DNA of 58,567 bases, taken from Anaeromyxobacter oryzisoli (GTDB taxonomy: Bacteria > Myxococcota > Myxococcia > Myxococcales > Anaeromyxobacteraceae). The stretch is taken from positions 3,797-62,363 of the forward strand of contig NZ_JALCZA010000004.1 of the NCBI RefSeq assembly GCF_022690765.1, in the 5' to 3' direction. The position numbers and the translations under genes were made by a program. The notes below the pieces were generated by a model that saw only the letters and a program-made list of their open reading frames with translations, was not told the origin of the DNA and made no database searches. Positions 1-11,105 of the stretch are shown in pieces (position 1 is the stretch's first letter; each line of letters starts with the position of its first letter).

Positions 1-1
1 C

Positions 2-172
2 TGCCGCCGCGCCGGGTGGGCGGGCGCGCGGCTCCGCGCCGCGCCCGACCGCGCCGGCGGCAACAAGACCCGGGCGGCGAGCTTCCTCGGCGTCACGCGC
101 CGCCGCCTGTACTCGCTGCTCGCCTCCTCGGGCTGCAAGCCCGGCGAGCCGGGCGAGGACGCGGGGGCGTAG
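2..172 (+). CDS. C-terminal end of a Fis-type helix-turn-helix regulator (partial)
   Basis: Only the last 56 codons are inside the window. The readable tail contains GGNKTRAASFLGVTRRRLYSLL, split here as GGNKTRAASFLG plus VTRRRLYSLL, which is the Fis-type helix-turn-helix found at the C-terminus of many sigma-54 activators and of some NtrC-like response regulators. It ends at TAG, after a short Gly/Glu-rich tail. The upstream domains lie outside the window, so the signal it senses is unknown. It could also be a stand-alone Fis-like protein. Confidence 0.6.
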   Translation, partial: CRRAGWAGARLRAAPDRAGGNKTRAASFLGVTRRRLYSLLASSGCKPGEPGEDAGA

Positions 173-222
173 CGTCACGAAACCGTCACCCGCGCCCAGG
201 GGACGGGCGAGGGCGCGCTTGG

Positions 223-228
223 TATACT
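223..228 (+). promoter_or_regulatory. -10-like hexamer TATACT upstream of the kinase gene
   Basis: TATACT is a close match to the bacterial -10 box in otherwise GC-rich DNA. Transcription would begin near 235, which fits translation from the ATG at 296 rather than an earlier in-frame ATG at 230. No good -35 box was found at the usual spacing, so this is a weak call. Confidence 0.35.
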
Positions 229-295
229 CATGGGTCGCCGTCGCGCGTGCCCTGGGGCCGCGCGCGGAAAATCCCGCGCGAGATCCTCACGATCC

Positions 296-2209
<1,914 letters not shown>

Positions 2210-2240
2210 GCGACCCCCGCCCCCGGAACGGACCTGCGTG

Positions 2241-3413
2241 ATGCGAAGCGAGAACCGCGTCGTGATGTTCACGGACATCAAGGGCTACACGGCCGCGACC
2301 AGCCGTCAGACCCGCGAGGAGAGCGCCCGGATGCTGGCGCTCCACGACGCGCTGGTGCACCCGGTCATCCGTGCGTTCGCCGGGCGTCGCGTGAAGACGA
2401 TCGGCGACGCGTACCTCGTGGTGTTCGGGGCGCCCACGCGGGCGCTGCTCTGCGCGATGGCGATCCAGGATCGCCTCTGGGATCACGCGCGGCGCGTCCC
2501 CGAGGCGAAGCGGATCGAGATCCGCGTCGCCCTCTCGCTCGGCGAGGTCCGGATCGCGAAGGGCGACGTGTTCGGCGACGCCGTGAACCTGGCGGCGCGC
2601 GTCGAGGCGGAGGCGCAGCCCCGGGAGATCTGGTTCACGGAGGCGCTCTACTGGTCGCTCGACCGGAGCCTCGTGCCGTTCGAGGAGGTCGGCTACCGCG
2701 CGCTGAAGGGCTTCCCCGACGCGGTGCGGCTGTTCCGGGTCCCGCGGGTGGGCGCGACCGACGCGCCTCCCTACGGGAACGCCGCGCTCGACCTCGTCTC
2801 CGGGATCCCGGAGCCCGATCCGGCGGTCCTGGAGAAGGACCTCGACGTCGGCCCGATCGAGGCCGGCTCGCGGGGCGCCCCCATCCTGCGCGTCGGCGCG
2901 CTCGCCCTGCTGCTCGGCGGCGGCGCCGGCGCGGGGTGGTGGTTCCACCTCCCCCCCACCGAGCGCGCGCTCCGGCGCGGCCGGTACGAGGAGGCGCGCG
3001 TCGCGCTCGAGCAGGTGACGGAGGAGAAGGGCCCCCACGACCCCGGGGTCCTGTTCCTCCGCGGCCGGTACGAGCAGGTCCGGGCCGACGCCGGCGCCGG
3101 CGGCTCGCTCCGGGCCGCCTTCACCTCGTGGTCCCGCGCCCTCGCGGCAGGCAGCGAGGACGCCCTCTCCACGCTCGCGCACGAGGCCCGGTCCCACGAC
3201 TGCGAGCGCCGGCGCCTCGCCGCGCGCGCCCTCGCCGAGTCGCGCTCGCCCGAGGCGCTCGAGCCGCTCGGGGAGCTCTCCGAGGCCGAGCCGCCGGAGC
3301 CGCCGCCGGAGAACGCGCTCGAGGCCCTCCGGGGCGCCTTCTCGGGTCCCCGGGGGTGCGGCGCGGGCGAGATCGCCCGCGACGGGATCGCGTCGATCGA
3401 GCGCCGTCGTTAG
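2241..3413 (+). CDS. Class III adenylate/guanylate cyclase with membrane anchor and helical C-terminus
   Basis: This is a 390-aa protein. Residues 1-165 form a class III nucleotide cyclase domain with both metal-binding aspartates (D12 in FTDIKGYT and D56 in KTIGDAYLVVF) and the GDVFGDAVNLAARVE segment. It should therefore be able to make a cyclic nucleotide; whether cAMP or cGMP cannot be settled by eye. A hydrophobic stretch at about 215-236 (VGALALLLGGGAGAGWW) looks like a single membrane span. The C-terminal 150 residues are Glu/Ala/Leu-rich and helical, perhaps TPR-like. The order cyclase, membrane span, helical region is the reverse of most receptor cyclases. A GTG three bases upstream (2238) is an alternative start. 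Confidence 0.85.
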   Translation: MRSENRVVMFTDIKGYTAATSRQTREESARMLALHDALVHPVIRAFAGRRVKTIGDAYLVVFGAPTRALLCAMAIQDRLWDHARRVPEAKRIEIRVALSLGEVRIAKGDVFGDAVNLAARVEAEAQPREIWFTEALYWSLDRSLVPFEEVGYRALKGFPDAVRLFRVPRVGATDAPPYGNAALDLVSGIPEPDPAVLEKDLDVGPIEAGSRGAPILRVGALALLLGGGAGAGWWFHLPPTERALRRGRYEEARVALEQVTEEKGPHDPGVLFLRGRYEQVRADAGAGGSLRAAFTSWSRALAAGSEDALSTLAHEARSHDCERRRLAARALAESRSPEALEPLGELSEAEPPEPPPENALEALRGAFSGPRGCGAGEIARDGIASIERRR

Positions 3414-3611
3414 CGAGCCGCCGCACGCCCGCAGGGCCGGCCCGCGATCCCCCCCGGCAGCCGGCAGAGCCCACGCCGGCCTCTCGGGAGCCCCGCTGGA
3501 TCGCGTGCGCCCCCACGGCGCGCCGGTTATCCACTTGACGGAAGGACCACGATCGCAGCCTGCGTCTCGGAGCACTCCCGCTCCCTCATCGGCCGGCGCG
3601 AGGGATCGACC

Positions 3612-3821
3612 ATGGACACTCAGAGCACCGTAGCTGCACCCATTCACTACTACGACACGAGCCATCGCACGATCCTGTGCGGACTCCACGGGTTCGCGCA
3701 CCGCTCGACGAAGCACGCGCGCGCCGTCACCTGCCCGTCGTGCGTCGCCCTGCTGAAGGGGGAGCCGGCCGAGGAGCACCTGCTGGCGGGCGAGCCCTCG
3801 GCAGGCGCCGTCGTCCACTAG
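3612..3821 (+). CDS. Small Cys/His-containing protein of unknown function
   Basis: This 69-aa protein was not recognised. It contains CGLHGFAHRSTKHARAVTCPSC, written here as CGLHGFAH...TCPSC. The His residues and a CxxC pair could bind a metal such as zinc. The ATG follows a short purine-rich stretch. It stands alone between the cyclase and the acyltransferase genes, with about 200 bp of non-coding DNA on each side. It could be a chance open frame, but the Cys/His spacing and the lack of a strong competing frame favour a real gene. Confidence 0.5.
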   Translation: MDTQSTVAAPIHYYDTSHRTILCGLHGFAHRSTKHARAVTCPSCVALLKGEPAEEHLLAGEPSAGAVVH

Positions 3822-4045
3822 CGCAGCCGCCCACGCGCGCCGTCCGGGAGGGGACGACGCGCTCGCGGACGGATCGGCGTGCGCCGCGCTCCGCGCACGC
3901 CGACGCGCGACGCACATCGCCGCACGCCGTCCCTTTCGCGCGCCGTCCGCCAGCGCGTACAAGGGGTGATGATCGACGCGCCGAGACGGTCGCTGCTCCC
4001 CGGAGACGCCCCCGCAGTTGGCCGCCGGGCAGAGGGCTGACCCCG

Positions 4046-4990
4046 ATGGCCGCGACCAGGTGGAAGCGCGTGAAGCGCGCCGCGCGCGCGGCGGTGATCG
4101 TCGCGTTCGTCCGGGGCCTGATGGTCATGCCGCTCGGGGCGGGCCTCGCCCTCGGCGGCGCGCTCGGCCGGCTGGCCTGGCTCCTCTCCCCCCGGCTCCG
4201 CCGGGAGATGCGCGCGAGCCTCGCCGCCGCGTTCCCGGCGAAGGACGGCGCCGAGCGCGACGCGATCGCGCGCGCCAGCCTCGTGCACCTCGGGTGGCTC
4301 GGCGGCGAGCTGATCACGATGCGGGCGTGGGCCTCGCGGATGGACGAATACGTCGAGGTGCCCGCGGCGACGGTCGCGACCCTCCAGCGCGCCATCGCGC
4401 GAGGCAGAGGGATCATCCTCGTGCTCGGGCACATCGGGAACTGGGAGCTCACCTCCCGGATCTCCCGGTACATCGAGCCGACCGGGGTGATCGCCAAGCG
4501 GAGCTGGCACACGAGCCTCGACGCCCTGGCGGAGCAGCTCCGCGCCGACAACCACGTCCAGACGCTCTGGCGCGACGACCCGACGACCGCGCGAGGCATG
4601 CTGAAGCTGCTCAGGCACGGCGGCACGCTCGGCATCCTGATCGACCAGGACATCCGCGGGGTCCAGAGCGTCTTCGTCCCGTTCTTCGGGCGCCCCGCGG
4701 CGACCCCGCGCGGCGCCGCGGATCTCGCGCTGCGCTTCGGGGCGGCCGTGTTCGTCGTGTCCTGCCACCGGCGCGGACCGCGCCCGGGCGACGGGCATCG
4801 CGTGGACGTCGTCGAGGTCGAGTACGACGGCGCGGCGACGGATCGCGAGGCCGAGGTGATCCGGCTCACCGCCGCCTGCGTGGCGATCCAGGAGCGGATG
4901 ATCCGCCAGCATCCCGACGAGTGGGTCTGGATGCACCAGCGGTGGAAGACGGCTCCTCCGACGGCAGGCGGCGACACCCGCTCGAATTGA
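4046..4990 (+). CDS. LpxL/HtrB-like lysophospholipid acyltransferase
   Basis: This is a 314-aa protein of the lipid A late acyltransferase family, which transfers acyl chains from acyl-ACP to lipid A precursors at the inner membrane. The catalytic H-x4-E motif is present in GHIGNWEL (H129, E134). Downstream, LIDQDIRGVQSVFVPFFGRPAATP matches the family's DQD and FFG regions (split: LIDQD, VFVPFFG). A hydrophobic, basic N-terminus (WKRVKRAARAAVIVAFVRGLM) fits a membrane anchor. Start chosen at ATG 4046, preceded by AGAGGG. The stop codon TGA (4988-4990) is also the first three bases of the 155-bp repeat that follows. Acyl-chain preference is unknown. Confidence 0.85.
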   Translation: MAATRWKRVKRAARAAVIVAFVRGLMVMPLGAGLALGGALGRLAWLLSPRLRREMRASLAAAFPAKDGAERDAIARASLVHLGWLGGELITMRAWASRMDEYVEVPAATVATLQRAIARGRGIILVLGHIGNWELTSRISRYIEPTGVIAKRSWHTSLDALAEQLRADNHVQTLWRDDPTTARGMLKLLRHGGTLGILIDQDIRGVQSVFVPFFGRPAATPRGAADLALRFGAAVFVVSCHRRGPRPGDGHRVDVVEVEYDGAATDREAEVIRLTAACVAIQERMIRQHPDEWVWMHQRWKTAPPTAGGDTRSN

Positions 4991-5142
4991 GAGCTTGTCG
5001 AAGAATTCGACGAGCTCTCAGGCCGACCCGCGTGAGCGGGGCGGCGGGTGGGGTGAAGCACCCGAATTCATTTCGGGCGCGAGGGGCGGGCGACGGCCCG
5101 CCCCTCCTGGATGGTCAAGGCCCGTCGATTGTTCGACGGGCC
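4988..5142 (+). repeat. 155-bp multi-hairpin repeat, copy A
   Basis: The element is a string of hairpins: 4988-5020 (15-bp arms, one G-T pair, GAA loop), 5027-5040 (CCCGC/GCGGG), 5061-5077 (CCCGAA/TTCGGG), 5081-5106 (perfect 11-bp stem, GACG loop) and 5117-5144 (12-bp stem, TTGT loop). An inverted copy at 17374-17528 is the same length and differs at only two positions, both in the third hairpin. The element lies between the convergent acyltransferase and prpR genes and supplies both stop codons: TGA at 4988-4990 on the plus strand, and TGA read from 5117 to 5115 on the minus strand. It is probably a REP/MITE-like mobile repeat that also acts as a terminator (inference). Confidence 0.85.
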
Positions 5143-7073
5143 TTGAGCTGCCGCGGCGCCCCCCGGCCGCGCTTCCGCCAGAGCGTCGTCCGGCCGATCC
5201 CGAGCCGCCGCGCGGCCTCGCTCTGGTTCCCGTTGCACTCGCGGAGGACCTGCTCGATGCGCGCGCGCTCCGCGTCGTCGGGGTCGCCGCGCCGCCGCGG
5301 CGCGTCGGGCGCGAGCGGCGCCGGCACCACGGCGCGGAGCTGGTCCTCGAGGGCCTCGCCGAGCGCGCCCGCGCTCGAGCACAGCACCGCCGCGCGCTCG
5401 ACGACGTTCTCGAGCTGGCGGACGTTCCCCGGCCACGGGCAGCGCGCGAGCAGCGGCAGGAGCACGGCCGCGGCCCGATCACGCAGCGCGAGCGCCCCGT
5501 ACCGGCGGAGCGCCTGCTCGAGGAGCCGGCCGGCCACGGGGCCGACGTCCTCGGGGCGCTCGGCGAGCGGCGGCAGGTGGAGGTGGAGGATGTCGAGGCG
5601 GTAGTAGAGGTCCGCCCGGAAGCTCCCGTCGGCCACGCACCGCTCGAGATCGCGGTTCGTCGCGGCGACGACGCGGACGTCCACCGGCGTCGGGTCGTTC
5701 GCGCCGAGCCGCAGCACCTCCCGCTCCTGGAGCACCCGCAGCAGCCGCGTCTGGAGCGGGAGCGGCATGTCGCCGATCTCGTCGAGGAAGATCGTCCCGG
5801 TGTGGGCCGCCTCGAAGAGCCCGGCGCGGCCGCCGCGGCGCGAGCCGGTGAACGCCCCCTCCTCGTAGCCGAAGAGCTCGGACTCGAGGAGCGTCTCCGG
5901 GAACGCGGCGCAGTTCACGGCCACGAACGGGTGCGAGTGGCGCGGGCTCGCGTTGTGGATCCCCTGGGCGAACAGCTCCTTCCCGGTGCCGCTCGCGCCC
6001 GTGACGAGGACCGTCGCGTCGGTCCGCGCGTACGTCGCGGCGAGCGCGCGCGCCCGGCGGACGGCGGGCGAGACGCCGATCACGTCGGCGAGCTCGTGGC
6101 GCGCCACGAAGCGTCGCGGCCGCTCGTGCGAGCGCAGGCTCCGGTCCACGCGCGCGATCTCCGACGCGTCCTGGCAGGTGAGGACGGCGCCGGTCTGGGT
6201 CCCCTGCTCGACGAAGGGGATCCGGTTCGTGACCAGCGTCCGCTTCCCCACCGTCTGGATGCCCTCCAGCTCGGGCACGCCGCTCTCGAGGACCCGGGCG
6301 AGGCCGAGGGCCGGGGCGACGGAGGACAGGCGCGCGCCGACGACCTTCGCCGCCGAGACCCCCAGCAGCCGCTCCATGGCGGGGTTCAGGGACTCGACGC
6401 GCTCCTCCGCGTCCACCGCGACCACCCCGTCCCGGAGGTGGTGGAGGATCGTGTCGATCCGCTCCCGGCGCGCCTCCTCGACGCGGGCGACGCGGGCGAT
6501 CTCGACCGCCCGCGCCAGCGCCTCGCGCACCGAGCTCTCGGAGTAGAGGAACACCCCGCGGAGCCCCGCCTCCTCGGCCAGGTCGCAGACGAGCCCGGGG
6601 CCGACCACGACCTCGACCCCCGCCGCGCGGAGCGCCCTCACCGCCGCGCGCGCGTCCTGCGCCGTCACGTAGGCGCGCTGGGCGATCTCGAGGTCGTAGA
6701 GATCCTTGAACTGCTCCAGCTCGGGGGTGACCGCGCCGTAGGTGACGAGGCCGACGCGGCCGGAGAGCTTCCGGGCCCGGGAGAGCGCCGCCAGCATGTC
6801 GAAGCCGGTCGGCGCCACGACCACGACCGGCACCGGCGCGCGCGCCTTCAGGTAGGCGCCGTTCGACCCCGCGGAGACGAAGACGTCCACCTCGTCGCCC
6901 CCCTTGATGAGGGCGCGGGCGGCGTCGAGGGCCTCCTCGAAGCCGAGGTGGAAGACGCGGACCTCGGCCACCGGCTCGAGCTGCGGGATCACCGCCTCGA
7001 GGAGCTCGTTCAGCTTGCTGAGCGAGAACGCCCAGATCTTCGGCTTCCGATCGGCCCGGCCTGGCGTGCGCAT
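5115..7073 (-). CDS. prpR: PrpR-type sigma-54-dependent propionate catabolism activator
   Basis: This 652-aa protein has an N-terminal PrpR sensor domain (about 15-190), which in the family senses 2-methylcitrate. A PAS domain follows ([20 protein letters not shown]), then an AAA+ sigma-54 activation domain with Walker A GASGTGKE and the GAFTG loop, and a Fis-type helix-turn-helix ([19 protein letters not shown]). It diverges from prpBCD, where a GG-N10-GC promoter is visible. I chose the ATG at 7073 rather than 7094 because a TGTTCCA/TGAAACA dyad overlaps the upstream ATG. The last nine residues (KARRTIDGP) and the stop are encoded by the 155-bp repeat, so the native C-terminus has been altered. 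Confidence 0.9.
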   Translation of the reverse strand: MRTPGRADRKPKIWAFSLSKLNELLEAVIPQLEPVAEVRVFHLGFEEALDAARALIKGGDEVDVFVSAGSNGAYLKARAPVPVVVVAPTGFDMLAALSRARKLSGRVGLVTYGAVTPELEQFKDLYDLEIAQRAYVTAQDARAAVRALRAAGVEVVVGPGLVCDLAEEAGLRGVFLYSESSVREALARAVEIARVARVEEARRERIDTILHHLRDGVVAVDAEERVESLNPAMERLLGVSAAKVVGARLSSVAPALGLARVLESGVPELEGIQTVGKRTLVTNRIPFVEQGTQTGAVLTCQDASEIARVDRSLRSHERPRRFVARHELADVIGVSPAVRRARALAATYARTDATVLVTGASGTGKELFAQGIHNASPRHSHPFVAVNCAAFPETLLESELFGYEEGAFTGSRRGGRAGLFEAAHTGTIFLDEIGDMPLPLQTRLLRVLQEREVLRLGANDPTPVDVRVVAATNRDLERCVADGSFRADLYYRLDILHLHLPPLAERPEDVGPVAGRLLEQALRRYGALALRDRAAAVLLPLLARCPWPGNVRQLENVVERAAVLCSSAGALGEALEDQLRAVVPAPLAPDAPRRRGDPDDAERARIEQVLRECNGNQSEAARRLGIGRTTLWRKRGRGAPRQLKARRTIDGP

Positions 7074-7091
7074 GTTCCACCATTTGAAACA
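7073..7091 (-). promoter_or_regulatory. Dyad at the prpR start, possible PrpR operator
   Basis: TGTTCCACCATTTGAAACA has 7-bp arms (TGTTCCA/TGAAACA) with one mismatch and a 5-bp spacer. It lies about 110 bp upstream of the prpBCD sigma-54 promoter, where an activator would bind, and overlaps the prpR start region, which would allow autoregulation. The link to PrpR is inferred from position. Confidence 0.45.
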
Positions 7092-7198
7092 CATCCGTTT
7101 CGCGAGGAACAGCGCATGGAACAGTCGCCCGGCCGCGCCGCGCGACGGTACTGCGAGATTTCAACGCCTTACGTCGCCGACCGCTTTCGGCGCGGCGC

Positions 7199-7214
7199 TG
7201 GCCGCGTGCTTGCT
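7199..7214 (+). promoter_or_regulatory. Sigma-54 (-24/-12) promoter of prpBCD
   Basis: TGGCCGCGTGCTTGCT has GG (7200-7201) and GC (7212-7213) separated by exactly 10 bp and matches the TGGCAC-N5-TTGC pattern well. It lies 48 bp upstream of the prpB start and is preceded by a divergently encoded sigma-54 activator of the PrpR type. Confidence 0.7.
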
Positions 7215-7261
7215 CTCGTGGGTGGGCGCCGCCGAGCGGCGGCACTCGAAAGGAGAGGACC

Positions 7262-8149
7262 TTGAGCAAGCGCTCCACCCCTGGCGACCGGTTCCGGGCA
7301 GCGATCGCCGCCGAGCAGCCGCTGCAGATAGCCGGCGCCGTGAACGCCTACGCGGCGCGGCTCGCGCAGCACGCCGGCTTCCGGGCGCTCTACGTCTCCG
7401 GCGGCGGCGTCGCCGCCTCGTCCTGCGCCGTCCCCGATCTCGGGATCACCACCCTCGACGACGTCCTCGTCGACGTCCGGCGGATCACCGACGCCACCGA
7501 CCTGCCGGTCCTCGTGGACGTGGACACCGGCTGGGGCGGCGCCTTCAACATCGCGCGGACCGTCCGCTCGATGGAGAAGGCGGGCGCCGCCGCGATCCAC
7601 CTCGAGGACCAGGTGCAGCAGAAGCGCTGCGGGCACCGCCCCGGGAAGGCGATCGTCTCGACGCGGGAGATGGTGGACCGGGTGAAGGCCGCCGTGGACG
7701 CGCGGGTGGATCCGGCGTTCGTGATCATGGCCCGCACGGACGCCCTCGCCGTGGAGGGGCTGGACGCGGCGCTGGAGCGGGCGCGCGCGTGCGTGGCCGC
7801 GGGCGCGGACATGATCTTCCCCGAGGCGGTGCGGACGCTCGCGGACTACCGCCGCTTCGTCGAGGAGACGAAGGTCCCGGTGCTCGCCAACATCACCGAG
7901 TTCGGCCAGACGCCGCCGTTCACGGTGGACGAGCTCCGCAGCGCGGGCGTGGCGCTCGCGCTGTACCCGCTGTCCGCCTTCCGGGCCATGAGCGCGGCGG
8001 CCCTCGCCGTCTACCGGGCGCTCCGCGAGGACGGGACGCAGGCGCGCGTCCTGCCCCTGATGCAGACCCGCGCCGAGCTGTACGAGCACCTCGACTACCA
8101 CGCGTTCGAGCGCAAGCTCGACGAACTCTTCACCGCGGAGGAGCACTGA
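7262..8149 (+). CDS. prpB: Methylisocitrate lyase
   Basis: This 295-aa enzyme cleaves 2-methylisocitrate to pyruvate and succinate, the last step of the 2-methylcitrate cycle. It has the isocitrate lyase-superfamily signature KRCGHRPGK, the substrate loop region [18 protein letters not shown] and the metal-site DVDTGWGG. The length is typical for PrpB. The start is TTG, supported by AGGAGAGG seven bases upstream; no nearby ATG would give a full-length family match. It is the first gene of prpBCD. Confidence 0.93.
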   Translation: MSKRSTPGDRFRAAIAAEQPLQIAGAVNAYAARLAQHAGFRALYVSGGGVAASSCAVPDLGITTLDDVLVDVRRITDATDLPVLVDVDTGWGGAFNIARTVRSMEKAGAAAIHLEDQVQQKRCGHRPGKAIVSTREMVDRVKAAVDARVDPAFVIMARTDALAVEGLDAALERARACVAAGADMIFPEAVRTLADYRRFVEETKVPVLANITEFGQTPPFTVDELRSAGVALALYPLSAFRAMSAAALAVYRALREDGTQARVLPLMQTRAELYEHLDYHAFERKLDELFTAEEH

Positions 8150-8151
8150 CC

Positions 8152-9309
8152 ATGGCAGAGGCCCAGAGCACGACGCAGCCCGCCCCGAAGAAGTCCGTCG
8201 CCCTCTCCGGCACGATCGCCGGGAACACCGCGATCTGCACGGTGGGTCGAAGCGGCAACGACCTCCACTACCGCGGGTACGACATCGCCGACCTCGCGGC
8301 CCAGGCGACCTACGAGGAGGTCGCGTTCCTGCTGGTGCACGGGCGCCTCCCCGGGGCGTCCGAGCTCGCCGCCTACCGGGCCCGGCTCCGCCGGCAGCGC
8401 GGGCTGCCGGGGCCGGTGCGGGCCGGGCTCGAGCAGATCCCGGCCGCGGCCCACCCGATGGACGTGCTCCGGACCGGCTGCTCGATCCTCGGCACCGTCC
8501 TCCCGGAGAAGGACGACCACCCCGAGGCCGGCGCGCGGGAGATCGCCGACCGGCTCCTCGCGAGCCTCGGCTCCATGCTGCTCTACTGGCACCACTTCTC
8601 GCGGTCGGGGCGCCGGATCGAGGTCGAGACCGACGACGAGACGATCGCCGCGCACTTCCTCCACCTGCTGCACGGGCGGCCGCCGTCGCCCCTCCACGCC
8701 CGCTCGCTCGACCAGTCGCTCATCCTGTACGCGGAGCACGAGTTCAACGCCTCGACCTTCACCGGGCGCGTCGTGGCGGGCACCGCGTCCGACCTCTACT
8801 CGGCCGTGACCGGCGCGATCGGCGCGCTGCGCGGGCCGAAGCACGGCGGCGCCAACGAGGCCGCGATGGAGATCATCCAGCGCTACGCGACCCCGGACGA
8901 GGCGGAGGCCGACGTTCGCGGCCGGATCGCGCGGAAGGAGATCCTGATCGGCTTCGGCCACCCGGTCTACACCGTGGCCGATCCCCGCAACCGCATCATC
9001 AAGGAGGTCTCGCGCCGGCTCTGCGCGGAGGGCGGGTTCGGGAACCTGTTCGCGATCTCGGAGCGGATCGAGCAGGTGATGTGGGAGATCAAGCGGATGT
9101 TCCCGAACCTCGACTGGTACAGCGCGTCCGCCTACCACGCCCTGGGCGTCCCCACCCCCATGTTCACGCCGCTGTTCGTCCTCGCCCGCACGGCGGGCTG
9201 GGTGGCGCACGTCATCGAGCAGCGGCAGGACGGCAAGATCATCCGGCCCGGCGCGAACTACGTCGGCCCGGACGACCGCCCGTTCGTCCCCATCGCGCAG
9301 CGCGCCTGA
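8152..9309 (+). CDS. prpC: 2-methylcitrate synthase
   Basis: This 385-aa citrate synthase-family protein condenses propionyl-CoA with oxaloacetate. Family landmarks include [12 protein letters not shown] near the N-terminus and the two catalytic histidine regions [13 protein letters not shown] and [13 protein letters not shown]. The start follows the prpB stop by two bases, so the two genes are very likely translationally coupled. The neighbours prpB and prpD favour 2-methylcitrate synthase over plain citrate synthase; some family members do both. Confidence 0.93.
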   Translation: MAEAQSTTQPAPKKSVALSGTIAGNTAICTVGRSGNDLHYRGYDIADLAAQATYEEVAFLLVHGRLPGASELAAYRARLRRQRGLPGPVRAGLEQIPAAAHPMDVLRTGCSILGTVLPEKDDHPEAGAREIADRLLASLGSMLLYWHHFSRSGRRIEVETDDETIAAHFLHLLHGRPPSPLHARSLDQSLILYAEHEFNASTFTGRVVAGTASDLYSAVTGAIGALRGPKHGGANEAAMEIIQRYATPDEAEADVRGRIARKEILIGFGHPVYTVADPRNRIIKEVSRRLCAEGGFGNLFAISERIEQVMWEIKRMFPNLDWYSASAYHALGVPTPMFTPLFVLARTAGWVAHVIEQRQDGKIIRPGANYVGPDDRPFVPIAQRA

Positions 9310-9334
9310 TCCCTCGTCCCCGTCCGGAGAACCC

Positions 9335-10780
9335 ATGAGCTCGCACGCCGCAGATCCCAACGCCCGCCCCGCCCCGGATCCCGAGCTGGTCGCCATCGCC
9401 GACTACGTCGCCCGGCCGATCGGGAGCGCGGAGGCCTACGACACCGCCCGCCACTGCCTGATGGACACGCTCGGGACCGGCCTCCTCGCGCTGCGCTTCC
9501 CCGAGTGCACGAAGCACCTCGGCCCCATCGTCCCGGGGACGGTCGTCCCGGGCGGCGCCCGGGTCCCGGGGACGCAGCTCGTGCTCGACCCCGTGAAGGC
9601 GGCCTTCGACATCGGCGCGATGGTGCGCTGGCTGGACTTCAACGACACCTGGCTCGCCGCCGAGTGGGGACACCCCTCCGACAACCTCGGCGGCATCCTC
9701 GCCGTCGCCGACTGGGTCTCCCGGAGGAGCGTGGCCGCCGGGAAGGCGCCGCTCACCGTGCAGGACGTCCTCGGCGCGATGATCAAGGCGCACGAGATCC
9801 AGGGCGTGCTGGCCCTCGAGAACTCGTTCAACCGCGTCGGCCTCGATCACGTCGTCCTGGTGAAGGTCGCCTCCACCGCGGTCGTGTCCCAGCTCCTCGG
9901 CGCGACGCACGACCAGATCGTGGACGCGCTGTCCCAGGCCTTCGTGGACGGGCAGAGCCTCCGCACCTACCGGCACGCCCCCAACGCCGGCTCCCGGAAG
10001 TCCTGGGCCGCGGGGGACGCGACGAGCCGCGCGGTCCGGCTGGCGCTGATGACCCTCCGGGGCGAGATGGGGCTGCCCGGCGTGCTCTCCGCGAAGCGCT
10101 GGGGCTTCTACGACGTCCTGTTCCAGGGCAAGCCCTTCGCGTTCCAGCGGCCGTACGGCTCCTACGTGATGGAGAACGTGCTCTTCAAGATCTCGTTCCC
10201 GGCGGAGTTCCACGCGCAGACCGCGGTGGAGTGCGCGGTGAAGCTGCACCCGCAGGTGAAGGACCGCCTCGACCGGATCGCGCGCGTGGAGATCACCACG
10301 CAGGAGCCGGCGATCCGGATCATCAGCAAGGACGGCCCGCTCCACAACCCGGCGGACCGGGACCACTGCATCCAGTACATGGTCGCGGTGCCGCTCCTCC
10401 ACGGGCGGCTCACCGCCGAGTGCTACGAGGACGCCTTCGCCGCCGATCCGCGGATCGACGCGCTCCGGGCGCGGACGCGGGTCGTCGAGGAGCCGCGCTT
10501 CACGAAGGAGTACTACGACCCCGACAAGCGCTCGATCGGCAACTCCGTCCAGGTCTTCTTCGACGACGGCACCGCCACGGACAAGGTCTCGATCGACTAC
10601 CCCATCGGCCACCGGCGCCGCCGCGCGGAGGGGCTCCCGCTCCTCGTGAAGAAGTTCGAGGAGGCGCTCGCCACGCGCTTCCCGCGCCGGCAGGCCGCGG
10701 CGATCCTCTCCCTCTTCCAGGACCCGCCGCGGCTGGCGGCGACCTCCGTCCCGGAGCTGCTCGACCTGATGGTCATCTAA
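9335..10780 (+). CDS. prpD: 2-methylcitrate dehydratase
   Basis: This is a 481-aa MmgE/PrpD-family protein that dehydrates 2-methylcitrate to 2-methyl-cis-aconitate. Landmarks include [20 protein letters not shown] near residue 40 (split: [15 protein letters not shown]), the [19 protein letters not shown] region and [15 protein letters not shown]. The gene starts 25 bp after prpC. No acnD/prpF pair is present, so this is the PrpD-type pathway. Its TAA stop (10778-10780) lies within the terminal CTAAACG of a ~243-bp hairpin repeat. Confidence 0.93.
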   Translation: MSSHAADPNARPAPDPELVAIADYVARPIGSAEAYDTARHCLMDTLGTGLLALRFPECTKHLGPIVPGTVVPGGARVPGTQLVLDPVKAAFDIGAMVRWLDFNDTWLAAEWGHPSDNLGGILAVADWVSRRSVAAGKAPLTVQDVLGAMIKAHEIQGVLALENSFNRVGLDHVVLVKVASTAVVSQLLGATHDQIVDALSQAFVDGQSLRTYRHAPNAGSRKSWAAGDATSRAVRLALMTLRGEMGLPGVLSAKRWGFYDVLFQGKPFAFQRPYGSYVMENVLFKISFPAEFHAQTAVECAVKLHPQVKDRLDRIARVEITTQEPAIRIISKDGPLHNPADRDHCIQYMVAVPLLHGRLTAECYEDAFAADPRIDALRARTRVVEEPRFTKEYYDPDKRSIGNSVQVFFDDGTATDKVSIDYPIGHRRRRAEGLPLLVKKFEEALATRFPRRQAAAILSLFQDPPRLAATSVPELLDLMVI

Positions 10781-11018
10781 ACGAGGGTTCGCGATTCGCG
10801 AACACCTTCGGTGTCGCGCCTCGCGCCCTCGTTTAGCCATTTTACACGGGGGCTGCGCCCCCGCCCCGTCGAGCGAAGCTCGCCGGGGCCCCACCCCGGC
10901 TCCGCGGGGCCCACGCGCGCTGGCGCGCGCTGTCCCGCGGGGAGGGGCGCTGCCCCTCCCCACCTGCGGTGGGGCCCCTCCCCGCTGACTGTTCTCGAAT
11001 CATGACCGACCGTTTAGC
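10776..11018 (+). repeat. Multi-hairpin repeat family 2, copy 1
   Basis: The element begins TCTAAACGAGGG and ends CCGTTTAGC, so its ends form a short inverted repeat (CTAAACG/CGTTTAG). Inside are successive small-loop hairpins: GTTCGCG/CGCGAAC, ACACC/GGTGT, CGGGGGC/GCCCCCG, GCGCGC/GCGCGC, GGGGAGGGGC/GCCCCTCCCC and CCACC/GGTGG. A second, nearly identical copy lies at 21105-21360 in the same orientation. It separates prpD from nifJ and probably terminates prpBCD transcription. It fills most of the 325-bp gap here; the remaining 87 bp before nifJ shows no feature I recognise. Confidence 0.8.
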
Positions 11019-11105
11019 CGCGTCCTCGCGCACCCTCGAGCCCGCCCAGGCGGCCGCCCTCCGGCGGCCGTCGCGGGCGGAGCCATCCCCGAACAGGAGC
11101 CCCGC

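Noticed and set aside
4988-5142. CRISPR-like array in the hairpin-rich repeats
   Set aside because: The hairpins differ from each other in sequence and length and are not evenly spaced identical repeats. No cas gene is present.
5068-5436. Open frames at 5068-5436 (minus) and 17098-17448 (plus) that share the same C-terminal peptide
   Set aside because: The shared tail is just the translation of the two copies of the 155-bp repeat. The rest runs antisense to, or between, real genes.
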